From: Nocardioides sp. LHD-245
Lineage (GTDB): Bacteria > Actinomycetota > Actinomycetes > Propionibacteriales > Nocardioidaceae
Reading direction: 5' to 3'
NCBI RefSeq assembly: GCF_030929495.1
Contig: NZ_JAVFWN010000026.1
Location: 1 to 41,119 of the forward strand
DNA: 41,119 bases
Shown: positions 13,630-21,552 of the stretch, one piece after another
Position numbering within the stretch: position 1 is the stretch's first letter
Layout: every line of letters starts with the position of its first letter
The notes under the pieces: generated by a model
Told to the model about the DNA's origin: nothing
The model's database searches: none
The model's input: only the letters and a program-made list of their open reading frames with translations
Made by a program: the position numbers and the translations under genes

Positions 13630-16600
13630 GTGACTCAAACAGCTGCGTCGCCGCCGACCGACCGCTACCGGCGCCTTACCGGCACCGTCGAGCTGACCGG
13701 CGTCCAGGCGCTGGCCCGGCTGCCGATGGACATCCGCCGCGCCGACCTCGCCCGCGGGCGGTCGACCGCGGTCTACGTCTCCGGCTACGAAGGATCGCCG
13801 CTCGGCGGCTACGACCTGGAGCTCGCCCGGCAGCGCCCGCTGCTCGACGAGCTGGGCATCGTCTTCCAGCCCGGCGTCAACGAGGAACTGGCGGCGACGG
13901 CGGTCCAGGGCACCCAGCTGGCCTCGGCCCGCCCCGAGAAGCGTGTCGACGGGGTGGCGGGCCTGTGGTACGGCAAGTCGCCGGGACTCGACCGCGCCGC
14001 GGACTCGTTGCGGCACAGCAACCTCGGCGGCACCCATCCACTCGGCGGCGCGGTCGCCCTGGTCGGCGACGACCCGGCCGCCAAGTCGTCGACGGTGCCC
14101 GGGTCATCCGAGGCGCTGCTCGCCGACCTGGGGCTGCCGATCCTCTATCCCGCCGACCCCGCCAACGCGCTCCACCTCGGCCTGCACGCCGTCGAGCTCT
14201 CCCGGGCGAGCGGTCTGTGGGTGGCGCTCAAGATCGCCACCAACGTCGCCGACGGCAGCGGCCAGGTGCCGCTGCTGACCGACGGGTTCGCCCCGGTGCG
14301 CCCGGAGGTCGAGGTGGACGGGCGCCCGTACCGCCACGAGGTCACCGCCCAGCTCCTGCAGCCGGCGCTGACCGGCCTCGAGGAGTCCCGCAACGGGGTC
14401 CGGCTCGAGATCGCCCGCCGTTACGCCGCCGCCAACGAGATCAACCGTCTATTGGGCCATCCCGGCGACCGGATCGGCGTCGTCGCGGCCGGCAAGACCT
14501 TCCAGGACCTCCGGCAGGCGCTCGGCACGCTCGGCCTGGACGAGGCCGAGCTCGCCCACCGGGGCGTCCGGCTGCTGGAGCTGCGGATGATCCATCCACT
14601 GGAGCCGCGGATCGTCGCGGCCTTCGCTTCCGGACTGCGCGAGATCGTCGTGGTGGAGGAGAAGCGGTCGTTCCTGGAGGGAGCGATCAAGGACCTGCTC
14701 TACGGTCGCCCGGACGCTCCCGCGATCACCGGCAAGACCCGGCCCGACGGCGGCACGGCGTTCGGCAGCGGCGGCGAACTCGACCCGGACCGGATTGCCG
14801 AGGTGCTCGCCGCCAGGCTGCTGGAGCACGGCGACTTCCCCACGGTCGAGCGCTGGGCGGCCGAGAAGCGTCCCCGCCAACAGCTGCGGCTGCTCCCGCT
14901 GGCCCAGCGCACGCCGTACTTCTGCTCCGGCTGCCCGCACAACTCCTCCACCCGGACGCCGGACGGCGCACTGGTGGGCGGCGGGATCGGCTGTCACGGT
15001 CTCGTTCTGGGGATGGCGCCCGAGCAGGTCGGCGAGGTCACCGGACTGACCCAGATGGGCGGCGAGGGCACCCAATGGCTCGGGATGGCGCCCTTCATCG
15101 CCCGCGATCACCTCTTCCAGAACCTGGGCGACGGCACGTTCCACCATTCCGGCAGCCTCGCGATCAGGGCGGCCGTTGCCGGCGGCGTCAACATCACCTA
15201 CAAGCTGCTGCACAACTCCGCGGTGGCGATGACCGGCGGGCAGCAGGCCCAGGGCGCGATGAGCGTCCCGGCGATCACTCGCAGCCTGCTGGCCGAAGGT
15301 GTCGCCCGGATCATCGTCACCACCGACGACCCCCGGTCCTACCGGCGCGCGCGGCTCCCGCGCGGGGTGACCGTGTGGAGCCGTGACCGGATCATCGAGG
15401 CGCAGGAGCGGCTCGCCGCGGTCCCCGGGGTCACGGTCCTGATCCACGACCAGGAGTGCGCCACCGAGCTCCGCCGGAAGCGGAAGCGCGGTCTCGCGCC
15501 GGACCCGCGCGAACGGGTCTTCATCAACGAGCGGATCTGCGAGGGCTGCGGCGACTGCGGCCGGGTGTCGAACTGCCTGTCCGTGCACCCGGTCGAGACC
15601 GACCACGGCCGGAAGACGCGGATCGACCAGTCCTCGTGCAACAAGGACTACTCCTGCCTGGACGGCGACTGCCCGGCGTTCGTCACGGTGACGCCGGGCG
15701 GCCCGAAGACGCGTCGTCAGCCGGCCGGGCTGGCAGCGACCGACCTGCCCGAACCGTCCTGGGGACCGCTCACCGGGCACCACACCACCCGGATCCTCGG
15801 CATCGGCGGCTCGGGTGTGGTGACGCTCTCGCAGATCCTGGCCACCGCGGCGGGCCTGGCCGGCCGGACGGTCGCGACCCTCGACCAGACCGGCCTGGCG
15901 CAGAAGGGCGGTGCCGTGGTCTCCGACGTCAAGATCGGGCAGCCCGCCGGGTCGGTGGCGCCGAAGGCCGCGGCCGAGGAGGTGGACCTGTACCTCGGCG
16001 CCGACCTCCTCGTCGCCGCCGACCCGCGCAATCTGAGCGCCGTGCACCGGACCCGCACCCGTGCGGTGGTCTCCACGACCCGGATCCCGACCGGGCGGAT
16101 GGCGACCGACGTGACCGCGGCCTACCCCGATCCCGAGCCGCTGATCGCCGACATCCGCCGCTCGACCCGCGGACCGGACGCCGTCTTCACCGATGCCCGC
16201 GCGATCAGCAGCGCCCTCTTCGGGGACGACCAGCTCGCCAACCTCTTCCTGACCGGGATCGCCTTCCAGCTCGGTGAGCTGCCGATCCCGGCGGCCGCGC
16301 TCGAGCAGGCGATCGGGTTCAACGGGGTCCGCGTCGAGGAGAACACCCAGGCATTCCGGCGTGGGCGCCAGTACGTCGCCGACCGGGCCGCGTTCGACCG
16401 GGCGCTGCCCGCTCCGGCTCCGGCTCCCGCTGGCCCGTCCGCGGCGGTCACGCGGATCGCCGGGACGATCGGCTGCCCGGAGGGGACCGAGGTCGCGGCG
16501 CTGGCCACCGACCGGATCCGCGAGCTGGTCGCCTACCAGGGCGAACGGCACGCGCAGCGCTACGCCGACCAGGTCGCCCGGGTCCGGGAGCGAGAGCAGG

Positions 16601-17124
16601 AGGTCGCGCCGGGATCGACCGTGCTGACGCTCTCGGTCGCGCGCCACCTCCACAAGCTGATGGCCTACAAGGACGAGTACGAGGTCGCCCGGCTGGCGTT
16701 GCTGCCGGAGCTCGATGCCGCGATCGAGGAGGAGTTCGGGCCCGGCGCCCGCTACGCCTACCGGCTGCACCCGCCGACCCTGCGGGCACTCGGGATGAAG
16801 CGCAAGATCCGCCTGGGCCGCTGGTTCCGCCCGGCCTTCGCTCTGCTGGCGGCGCTCCGGTTCCTGCGCGGCACCCGGCTGGACCCTTTCGGCTACGCCG
16901 AGGTGCGGCGAGTGGAACGGAGTCTGATCGAGGAGTACACGCAGACCGTGACCACGGTGCTGGCCGGGCTCGACGACACCAACATGGCCGCGGCCGTCGC
17001 GATCACCGACCTGCCGGACCACGTGCGCGGCTACGAGCACGTCAAGCTCGCCAACGTCGAGCGCTATCGTGAGCGGAGTGCCGCGCTGCTCGCCGCCTAC
17101 CGGCACGAGGAGGTGGCCCGGTGA
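13630..17124 (+). CDS. indolepyruvate ferredoxin oxidoreductase-family protein (fused subunits)
   Basis: This 1164-aa protein joins the alpha-type and gamma-type parts of a 2-oxoacid:acceptor oxidoreductase. Order: an N-terminal pyruvate-oxidoreductase-like region (from about 20), a CSGCPHN motif (about 433), a thiamine-diphosphate domain (GGEGTQWLG to MTGGQQ, about 477-540), a cysteine-rich cluster region (CEGCGDCGRVSNC and SSCNKDYSCLDGDC, about 637-680), a gamma domain starting GIGGSGVVTLSQ (about 722), and a C-terminal domain of about 250 residues typical of the long bacterial form. It would decarboxylate an aryl- or other 2-oxoacid to the acyl-CoA, passing electrons to ferredoxin or another carrier. 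The GTG at 13630 follows GGCAGGA; the much longer frame upstream is antisense to the PucR gene. It is coupled to the next SDR (stop overlaps GTG). Confidence 0.9.
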   Translation: MTQTAASPPTDRYRRLTGTVELTGVQALARLPMDIRRADLARGRSTAVYVSGYEGSPLGGYDLELARQRPLLDELGIVFQPGVNEELAATAVQGTQLASARPEKRVDGVAGLWYGKSPGLDRAADSLRHSNLGGTHPLGGAVALVGDDPAAKSSTVPGSSEALLADLGLPILYPADPANALHLGLHAVELSRASGLWVALKIATNVADGSGQVPLLTDGFAPVRPEVEVDGRPYRHEVTAQLLQPALTGLEESRNGVRLEIARRYAAANEINRLLGHPGDRIGVVAAGKTFQDLRQALGTLGLDEAELAHRGVRLLELRMIHPLEPRIVAAFASGLREIVVVEEKRSFLEGAIKDLLYGRPDAPAITGKTRPDGGTAFGSGGELDPDRIAEVLAARLLEHGDFPTVERWAAEKRPRQQLRLLPLAQRTPYFCSGCPHNSSTRTPDGALVGGGIGCHGLVLGMAPEQVGEVTGLTQMGGEGTQWLGMAPFIARDHLFQNLGDGTFHHSGSLAIRAAVAGGVNITYKLLHNSAVAMTGGQQAQGAMSVPAITRSLLAEGVARIIVTTDDPRSYRRARLPRGVTVWSRDRIIEAQERLAAVPGVTVLIHDQECATELRRKRKRGLAPDPRERVFINERICEGCGDCGRVSNCLSVHPVETDHGRKTRIDQSSCNKDYSCLDGDCPAFVTVTPGGPKTRRQPAGLAATDLPEPSWGPLTGHHTTRILGIGGSGVVTLSQILATAAGLAGRTVATLDQTGLAQKGGAVVSDVKIGQPAGSVAPKAAAEEVDLYLGADLLVAADPRNLSAVHRTRTRAVVSTTRIPTGRMATDVTAAYPDPEPLIADIRRSTRGPDAVFTDARAISSALFGDDQLANLFLTGIAFQLGELPIPAAALEQAIGFNGVRVEENTQAFRRGRQYVADRAAFDRALPAPAPAPAGPSAAVTRIAGTIGCPEGTEVAALATDRIRELVAYQGERHAQRYADQVARVREREQEVAPGSTVLTLSVARHLHKLMAYKDEYEVARLALLPELDAAIEEEFGPGARYAYRLHPPTLRALGMKRKIRLGRWFRPAFALLAALRFLRGTRLDPFGYAEVRRVERSLIEEYTQTVTTVLAGLDDTNMAAAVAITDLPDHVRGYEHVKLANVERYRERSAALLAAYRHEEVAR

Positions 17125-17957
17125 GCGCGCGGCAGCGCCCCGGACTCGCCGGCAAGACGGTGGTGATGTCGGGCGGCAGCCGGGGCATCGGCCTGGCCAT
17201 CGCGCTGCGGGCGGCGGCCGATGGCGCGCAGGTGGTGCTGATCGCCAGGACCGACTCCCCGCATCCCCGGCTGCAGGGCACGATCCACACCGCGGCCGAG
17301 GCGATCCGCGCCGCCGGCGGCACGGTGCTGCCTGTGGTCGGCGACATCCGCTCCGACGCGACGATCGAGGCGGCGGTGGCGGCGGCGGTCGCTACCTTCG
17401 GCGGCATCGACGTCTGCATCAACAGCGCGAGCGTGCTCGACCTGAGCCCGACCGACGAGGTGCGCCCCAAGTCCTACGACCTGATGCAGGACGTGAACGT
17501 GCGCGGGACCTTCATGCTCAGCCGCGCCTGCCTGCCGTACCTGTGCCGCGCGGCCAATCCGCACATCCTCTCGCTGAGCCCGCCGCTGAACCTGAGCCGG
17601 CGCTGGCTTGCAGCCCACCCGGCATACACCGTGGCGAAGTACGCGATGACGCTGACCACGCTCGCCCTCGCCGCGGAGAACGCCGCCGACGGGATCGCCG
17701 CGAACTGCCTATGGCCGCAGACCCTGATCGCCACGGACGCGGTGGCGAACGTGATCGGCGGTGACGGGGCGATCCGGCGGTCACGGCAGCCGGCGATCAT
17801 GGCCGACGCCGCGTACGAGGTGATCACCGGGCCGGGCATCCGGCGGACCGGCCAGACCCTGCTCGACGAGGGGGTGCTCCGGGAGGCCGGCGTCACCGAC
17901 TTCGCGGCGTACGCCGTCTGCGGCGACGAGGTCGAGACAGACCTGTTCCTCGACTGA
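17121..17957 (+). CDS. HSDL2-like short-chain dehydrogenase
   Basis: The 278-aa SDR resembles the hydroxysteroid dehydrogenase-like-2/citronellol-catabolism group. It has the cofactor motif SGGSRGIG (17-24), the NNAG motif as NSAS (101-104), Ser residues in LSLSPPLN (149-156), and the Tyr-Lys pair at Tyr169 and Lys173 (YTVAK). The insert with DSPHPRLQGTIHTAA after strand 2 is characteristic of this group. The GTG start overlaps the IOR stop by 4 nt, so the two are coupled and likely act on consecutive steps, such as oxidation of a hydroxyacyl or alcohol group and handling of an oxoacid. The substrate is inferred only in general terms. Confidence 0.85.
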   Translation: MSARQRPGLAGKTVVMSGGSRGIGLAIALRAAADGAQVVLIARTDSPHPRLQGTIHTAAEAIRAAGGTVLPVVGDIRSDATIEAAVAAAVATFGGIDVCINSASVLDLSPTDEVRPKSYDLMQDVNVRGTFMLSRACLPYLCRAANPHILSLSPPLNLSRRWLAAHPAYTVAKYAMTLTTLALAAENAADGIAANCLWPQTLIATDAVANVIGGDGAIRRSRQPAIMADAAYEVITGPGIRRTGQTLLDEGVLREAGVTDFAAYAVCGDEVETDLFLD

Positions 17958-18050
17958 GAACGGAGGCCTTGCCGCCGGCCGTGCGGCGGGGCGCCGTTCC
18001 GCGGCGGTAGTGTCTGTGCGGACCGGAAGCTGCGACGGAATGAGGACCCG

Positions 18051-18680
18051 ATGGCGCAGACCTCGTGGGCGGAGCCGCCCGAGCGCGGCCGGCCCCGGCG
18101 GGTCGGCGCGGACGAGGCGATCCTCGAGGCCAGCCGGGAGCTGATGTCCAAGCACGGCTATGCCGGGTTCTCGATGGACGAGGTCGCCCGGCGCGCCGGC
18201 GTGGGTCGGCAGAGCGTGTATCGCCGGTGGCCCTCGAAGGCCGCGCTCGTGGTCGCGGCGATGGTCTGGACCGCTGACTCGCCGGACGTCTTCCCGGACA
18301 GCGGTTCGCTGGCCGGCGACCTACGCGCTGGCCTGGAGTCGATGCGCGGGATGTACGACCGCTCCGAGCGGGACCTCTTCGCCGACGTCTACTACGCGAT
18401 GGCCAGCGATCCCGCGGCACGCGAGCTGTTCAACCGAAACTACGTCGAGCCGCGCCGGGAGTCGCTGGAGCGGGTCGTGCAGCGGGCGATCGAGCGGGGC
18501 GAGCTGCGGCCCGACACGGATGCCGCGATCGTCGGCGACCTCGTCTCGGGCCCCTTCCTCTATCGGCGGCTGGTCGGCTCCGACGAGCTCCGCGACGAGT
18601 TGATCGACGCGATCATCACCGCGGTGACAGCGCTGTACCGACCAGGACCTCCGTCGCCGCGCGGAGCGCGTTCAGGCTGA
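18051..18680 (+). CDS. TetR-family transcriptional regulator (paralogue 2)
   Basis: The 209-aa protein is a close paralogue of the TetR at 11801-12421. The helix-turn-helix (about residues 25-70) is almost identical, and the ligand domain keeps long shared segments such as ADVYYAMASDPAAREL and DLVSGPFLYRRL. A GAGGAC box precedes the ATG. It lies 93 nt after the SDR and ends the catabolic cluster. With an equal DNA-binding face but a diverged pocket, the pair could respond to two ligands at one operator. Its C-terminus runs close to the remnant flavoprotein gene on the other strand. Confidence 0.88.
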   Translation: MAQTSWAEPPERGRPRRVGADEAILEASRELMSKHGYAGFSMDEVARRAGVGRQSVYRRWPSKAALVVAAMVWTADSPDVFPDSGSLAGDLRAGLESMRGMYDRSERDLFADVYYAMASDPAARELFNRNYVEPRRESLERVVQRAIERGELRPDTDAAIVGDLVSGPFLYRRLVGSDELRDELIDAIITAVTALYRPGPPSPRGARSG

Positions 18681-18735
18681 CCTCCGGCGCCAGCTCGACG
18701 AGGACAGCCGGGGCTCGTGCTGCAGGCGTTTGCGA

Positions 18736-18880
18736 TCACCTCGGCGCCACCAGGCCGGACTCGACGATCGCGACCCGGATGCCCTGACAGACGGGATAGT
18801 CGGCGACGTTCTCACCCACCGCGCCGCCGCCGACCACGATCAGGTCGTAGTTCGGCGGCGCCCGTCTGCTCGGGGCTCAT
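18736..18880 (-). pseudogene. remnant of a pyridine nucleotide-disulfide oxidoreductase
   Basis: An ATG at 18880 overlaps the stop of the upstream membrane-protein gene (ATGA), as for an intact coupled gene. After 10 codons the frame must shift by one base, and from 18849 it reads YDLIVVGGGAVGENVADY and IRVAIVESGLV. This is the FAD-binding GxGxxG start of mercuric-reductase/dihydrolipoamide-dehydrogenase-like enzymes. It stops at a TGA at 18736, exactly where GGEC and the redox-active CxxxxC stretch should come. The rest of the gene, some 400 codons, is absent. It is a frameshifted 5' stump, perhaps left by the rearrangement that joined the catabolic cluster here. Confidence 0.75.
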
Positions 18881-19473
18881 GCCTGCTGCCTCTTCGACAT
18901 CGTGCTCAGCCGGATCGCCGAGACGAGGAAGAAGACCGCGCCGAGCGCCGCGTAGCCGGCCGCGCCCGAGATCTTGCCGTCGCCCTGGACGCCCTGGGCC
19001 AGGAAGCCGAGGCCGGCGAGCACCGAGATGCCGCCCGAGAGCATCTGCGCGACCTGGCCGCCGTTGCGGCGGTTGCGGATCGCGACGATGAGCTGCGGTA
19101 CGCCGGCGACGATCGCCCATCCGCCCCAGACCGCCAGCGCCGCCGAGATCGACGACGCCGACGAGACGCCGAGGGCGACGGCGACCGCGAGGCTGGCGAC
19201 GACATTGGCCCACTCCGCGGCCCTCGAGCGCTGCTGGTCCGGATCGGCGCGCAGTTGCCACAGCACGGCGCCTGCGTCGAAGATCGGGTAGATGACGAGT
19301 AGCGCGGTCAGGGCCGCGCTGGGCTCGGTCGCGTCCGCGTAGCCCGCGAACACGATCCCCACCCAGACGATGGCGAAGAAGAAGCGGACGGCGTACAGCG
19401 AGCGCAGTGAGCGGCCGTACGCCGGCTCGGCGGTCGGGGAGCTGTTGGGTGCGGTGATTCCGGTGGTGGTCAT
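18877..19473 (-). CDS. DUF308/HdeD-like multi-pass membrane protein
   Basis: This 198-aa protein has about six hydrophobic helices (around 28-45, 53-73, 88-108, 112-132, 146-164 and 172-190) with short basic loops, as in small DUF308-like integral membrane proteins. Its role is not known. The ATG at 19473 follows GAAGGA. It is 29 nt after the Ohr-like gene and was followed by a flavoprotein reductase, now a stump. The unit thus looks like an oxidative-stress operon. Confidence 0.78.
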   Translation of the reverse strand: MTTTGITAPNSSPTAEPAYGRSLRSLYAVRFFFAIVWVGIVFAGYADATEPSAALTALLVIYPIFDAGAVLWQLRADPDQQRSRAAEWANVVASLAVAVALGVSSASSISAALAVWGGWAIVAGVPQLIVAIRNRRNGGQVAQMLSGGISVLAGLGFLAQGVQGDGKISGAAGYAALGAVFFLVSAIRLSTMSKRQQA

Positions 19474-19502
19474 GATTCCTTCTCGCGGGTTCGGTCGGCC
19501 GC

Positions 19503-19949
19503 TCAGGCGACGGCGTCGTCGTCGGTCACGGTGGTGAGGGTGACGGGGACGTTGCCGCGGGTCGCGACGGAGTAGGGGCACACCTCGTGTGCCGCGGCGA
19601 CGAGCGCCTCGGCCGCCTCCTGGCCGCGGCCGTCGCCGACGTACACGCGCAGGGCCGCGTTCAACGCGAGTCCGCCGGTCTCGGTCTTCACGAGCGCCAC
19701 CTCGGCCGTCACCGTGGAATCGGCCAGCGGCGCCTTGTGCTGCGCGGCGATCATCTTCAGCGCCGAGTGGAAGCACGACGCCCAGCCGGCCGCGAAGAGC
19801 TGCTCGGGGTTGGTCGCGCCGCCGGGACCGCCCATCGAGGCCGGGATGGCGAGGGCGACCTCGAGCAGACCGTCGTCGGTGACGGCGCGGCCCCCGGCGC
19901 GGCCCTCGCCGGTCGAGGTGGCGGAGGTGCGGTACAGCGTTGCGGACAT
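19503..19949 (-). CDS. ohr: Ohr/OsmC-family organic hydroperoxide resistance protein
   Basis: This 148-aa protein is a thiol peroxidase of the Ohr group. The two redox cysteines are in place: Cys59 in WASCFHSAL and Cys124 in EVCPYSVATRGN. It reduces organic hydroperoxides in the cytoplasm, usually with lipoylated proteins or a dithiol as reductant. The nearby remnant is of a disulfide reductase family that could have served as reductant. The ATG at 19949 follows AAAGGAGAA; an in-frame ATG at 19967 lacks such a site. The gene is divergent from a TetR regulator with an operator-like repeat between them. Confidence 0.9.
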   Translation of the reverse strand: MSATLYRTSATSTGEGRAGGRAVTDDGLLEVALAIPASMGGPGGATNPEQLFAAGWASCFHSALKMIAAQHKAPLADSTVTAEVALVKTETGGLALNAALRVYVGDGRGQEAAEALVAAAHEVCPYSVATRGNVPVTLTTVTDDDAVA

Positions 19950-19988
19950 GTCGTTCTCCTTTGGCATCGGGTTCGCTAAGTAGGGTTA

Positions 19989-20020
19989 CTAGTACGTCTA
20001 CATCTCGAAGGTAGACTAGT
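19989..20020. promoter_or_regulatory. operator-like inverted repeat between ohr and tetR
   Basis: ACTAGT-AC-GTCTAC, nine spacer bases, then GTAGAC overlapping ACTAGT form an inverted repeat in the 115-bp gap between the Ohr-like gene and the divergent TetR gene. A site of this size and position fits autoregulation by the TetR protein and control of the stress operon. Confidence 0.6.
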
Positions 20021-20064
20021 TGGTACACCAACGCAAGAAGAGACACCCAGGTCGGAGAGGGCAC

Positions 20065-20658
20065 ATGCAGCACGAGGCAACCCCAGTCACCCGGACCAGG
20101 TCCGGTCCCGCCACCCGGGAGCGGATCCTGCAGGCCGCGGCCGAGCTGTTCTACGCGGACGGGATCCGCGCGACCAGCGCGGACCGGATCATCACGCAGG
20201 TCGGCATCACGAAGGTCACCTTCTACCGCCACTTCCCCACCAAGAGCGACCTCGTCGTCGCCTACCTCATCCAGCAGGCGGCGGGAGAGCGCGGATGGTT
20301 CGCCACCCTGCGCCTGCCGGGCGACCCAGCCGCATCGCTGCGCGCCATCGCCGAGGGCATCGGCGCCGCGAGCTGCAGCCCCGGGTTCCGCGGCTGCGCC
20401 TTCATCAACGCCGCGGCCGAGTTCTCGGATCCCGACGATCCGGTGCGCGTCGTCGTCGAGGAACACCGGCAATGGATGCTCGACGACCTCGCGAGCATCG
20501 CCGCCGAGGCCGGCGTACCTGATGCGGCCGCCATCGCGCGGCAACTGATGATCCTGCGCGACGGGGCCATGGTGAACGGCTACCTCGGCGAGGCCTCCTC
20601 GGTCGCGGACTCACTCACCGCGGCGTTCGACTCGGTGATCACCGCCTCGGGCCGCTGA
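20065..20658 (+). CDS. TetR-family regulator, likely redox-responsive
   Basis: The 197-aa protein has a TetR helix-turn-helix (about 17-63: ERILQAAAELFYADGI, then ITKVTFYRHFPTKSDL). The ligand domain carries two nearby cysteines, Cys104 and Cys111 (SCSPGFRGC), a pair that recurs in TetR proteins beside Ohr-type genes and could sense peroxides; that sensing is inferred. The ATG at 20065 follows GGAGAGGG; a frame from 20020 would run through the operator region and is rejected. The 3' end overlaps, antisense, the readthrough tail of the PIN-domain ORF. Confidence 0.85.
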   Translation: MQHEATPVTRTRSGPATRERILQAAAELFYADGIRATSADRIITQVGITKVTFYRHFPTKSDLVVAYLIQQAAGERGWFATLRLPGDPAASLRAIAEGIGAASCSPGFRGCAFINAAAEFSDPDDPVRVVVEEHRQWMLDDLASIAAEAGVPDAAAIARQLMILRDGAMVNGYLGEASSVADSLTAAFDSVITASGR

Positions 20659-21272
20659 CCGACCGCTGCGTCCGCACTCGTGTCGAGCGTGCTGTGCAGT
20701 GCCGACCTCACGGTAGTCCGGAGCGCTACATCAGGCCCCCGGATTCCTGAGCCTGCCGGTGTCGACGACGCCCGTGAGGATGCTTGCGCCCCCTGCCCCC
20801 TGATACGGGGCTGCCCGCCGTTGGCTGTCGCAGCCCGAACCGGAAGCGCTCTTGGTCGCCGAGGAAGAAGCGGTACTTCGTGGCGCGGGCGTACGGCTGC
20901 GAAGTGACGGCGGTCGAGTGTCGCGATCTCGGCGACGCCCAGGCGCTCGGCGATGGCGATGACCGAGGCGTCGGTTGTTCCGAACGGGAAGTCGTCGTAT
21001 TGCGCGACGAGTTCGCTCATCCGTGCGTAGTCGGTGGTGGTGAGGTCGACAGGTTCGAAGTCACCTCGTGCGACTGCGGCCAGCCATCGGGCTTCGTGAG
21101 CAGGACTGCCGCACTTCTCGATGAGATAGCCGACCTCGGCGCTCACCGTGGCGGGGAGCAAGAGACGTCGACCGGCGAGTCTTAGGCCCGTGAACAACTC
21201 GGTGCTCGCGTGATGCCTCAGTTGGTTGACGAACGTAGCTGCCACGATCGGACCTGCGTCGCAGATGATCAC
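20580..21272 (-). CDS. PIN-domain (VapC-like) toxin with abnormal C-terminal tail
   Basis: The first ~135 residues are a PIN-domain ribonuclease: acidic residues Asp5 (IICDAGPIVA), Glu46 (SAEVGY), Asp101 (GTTDAS) and Asp120 (TLDRRHF) are all present. VapC toxins usually end just after the FAAVRPRH segment. Here the frame continues to 230 aa through 95 Arg/Ala/Ser-rich residues, the last 26 of which are antisense to the TetR gene. The natural stop was probably lost by an indel near 20,870. The GTG start overlaps the antitoxin stop (GTGA), the usual toxin-antitoxin arrangement. It would cleave RNA unless held by the antitoxin. Confidence 0.75.
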   Translation of the reverse strand: MIICDAGPIVAATFVNQLRHHASTELFTGLRLAGRRLLLPATVSAEVGYLIEKCGSPAHEARWLAAVARGDFEPVDLTTTDYARMSELVAQYDDFPFGTTDASVIAIAERLGVAEIATLDRRHFAAVRPRHEVPLLPRRPRALPVRAATANGGQPRIRGQGAQASSRASSTPAGSGIRGPDVALRTTVRSALHSTLDTSADAAVGQRPEAVITESNAAVSESATEEASPR

Positions 21273-21490
21273 GAGCGGGCTGCTCCAAAGCCCTCCATGT
21301 ACCTGTCGAGGTTCTCGGAGAGGTCCCTCGGCACGTCAGGGTTGTCGATCATTCCGAACCAGTTGAACGGTTCTGCTGTTCGTGGAGGCCGGGGAGCGGT
21401 GCGGCGCTTGACGTCGGCGAGCACAGCGGCGATCTGATCGTCGGGGAGTCCGTCGATCAGGTCGTGCAGCTCGTCGCGGTTCGCGCTCAC
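21269..21490 (-). CDS. antitoxin partner of the PIN-domain toxin
   Basis: This 73-aa protein starts with a helical, acidic segment (DELHDLIDGLPDDQIAAVLADV) and ends with an aromatic region (EPFNWFGMID), the plan of small antitoxins that pair with PIN toxins. I chose the GTG at 21490 because the frame upstream of it is Arg-rich and unlike a protein start. The ribosome binding site is weak. Its stop overlaps the toxin start by 4 nt. Confidence 0.65.
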   Translation of the reverse strand: MSANRDELHDLIDGLPDDQIAAVLADVKRRTAPRPPRTAEPFNWFGMIDNPDVPRDLSENLDRYMEGFGAARS

Positions 21491-21552
21491 GTAGCTCGTT
21501 CTAGATAGTCCTTCCGTCAAGCGACTGGATTTCATTCGCCGTGGGAGGCGCT

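Noticed and set aside
14449..17106. 885-codon minus-strand open frame opposite the IOR-family gene
   Set aside because: It is a GC-driven antisense shadow. The plus strand has cofactor and Fe-S motifs in order, while this frame is Arg/Gly/Asp-rich with no family pattern.
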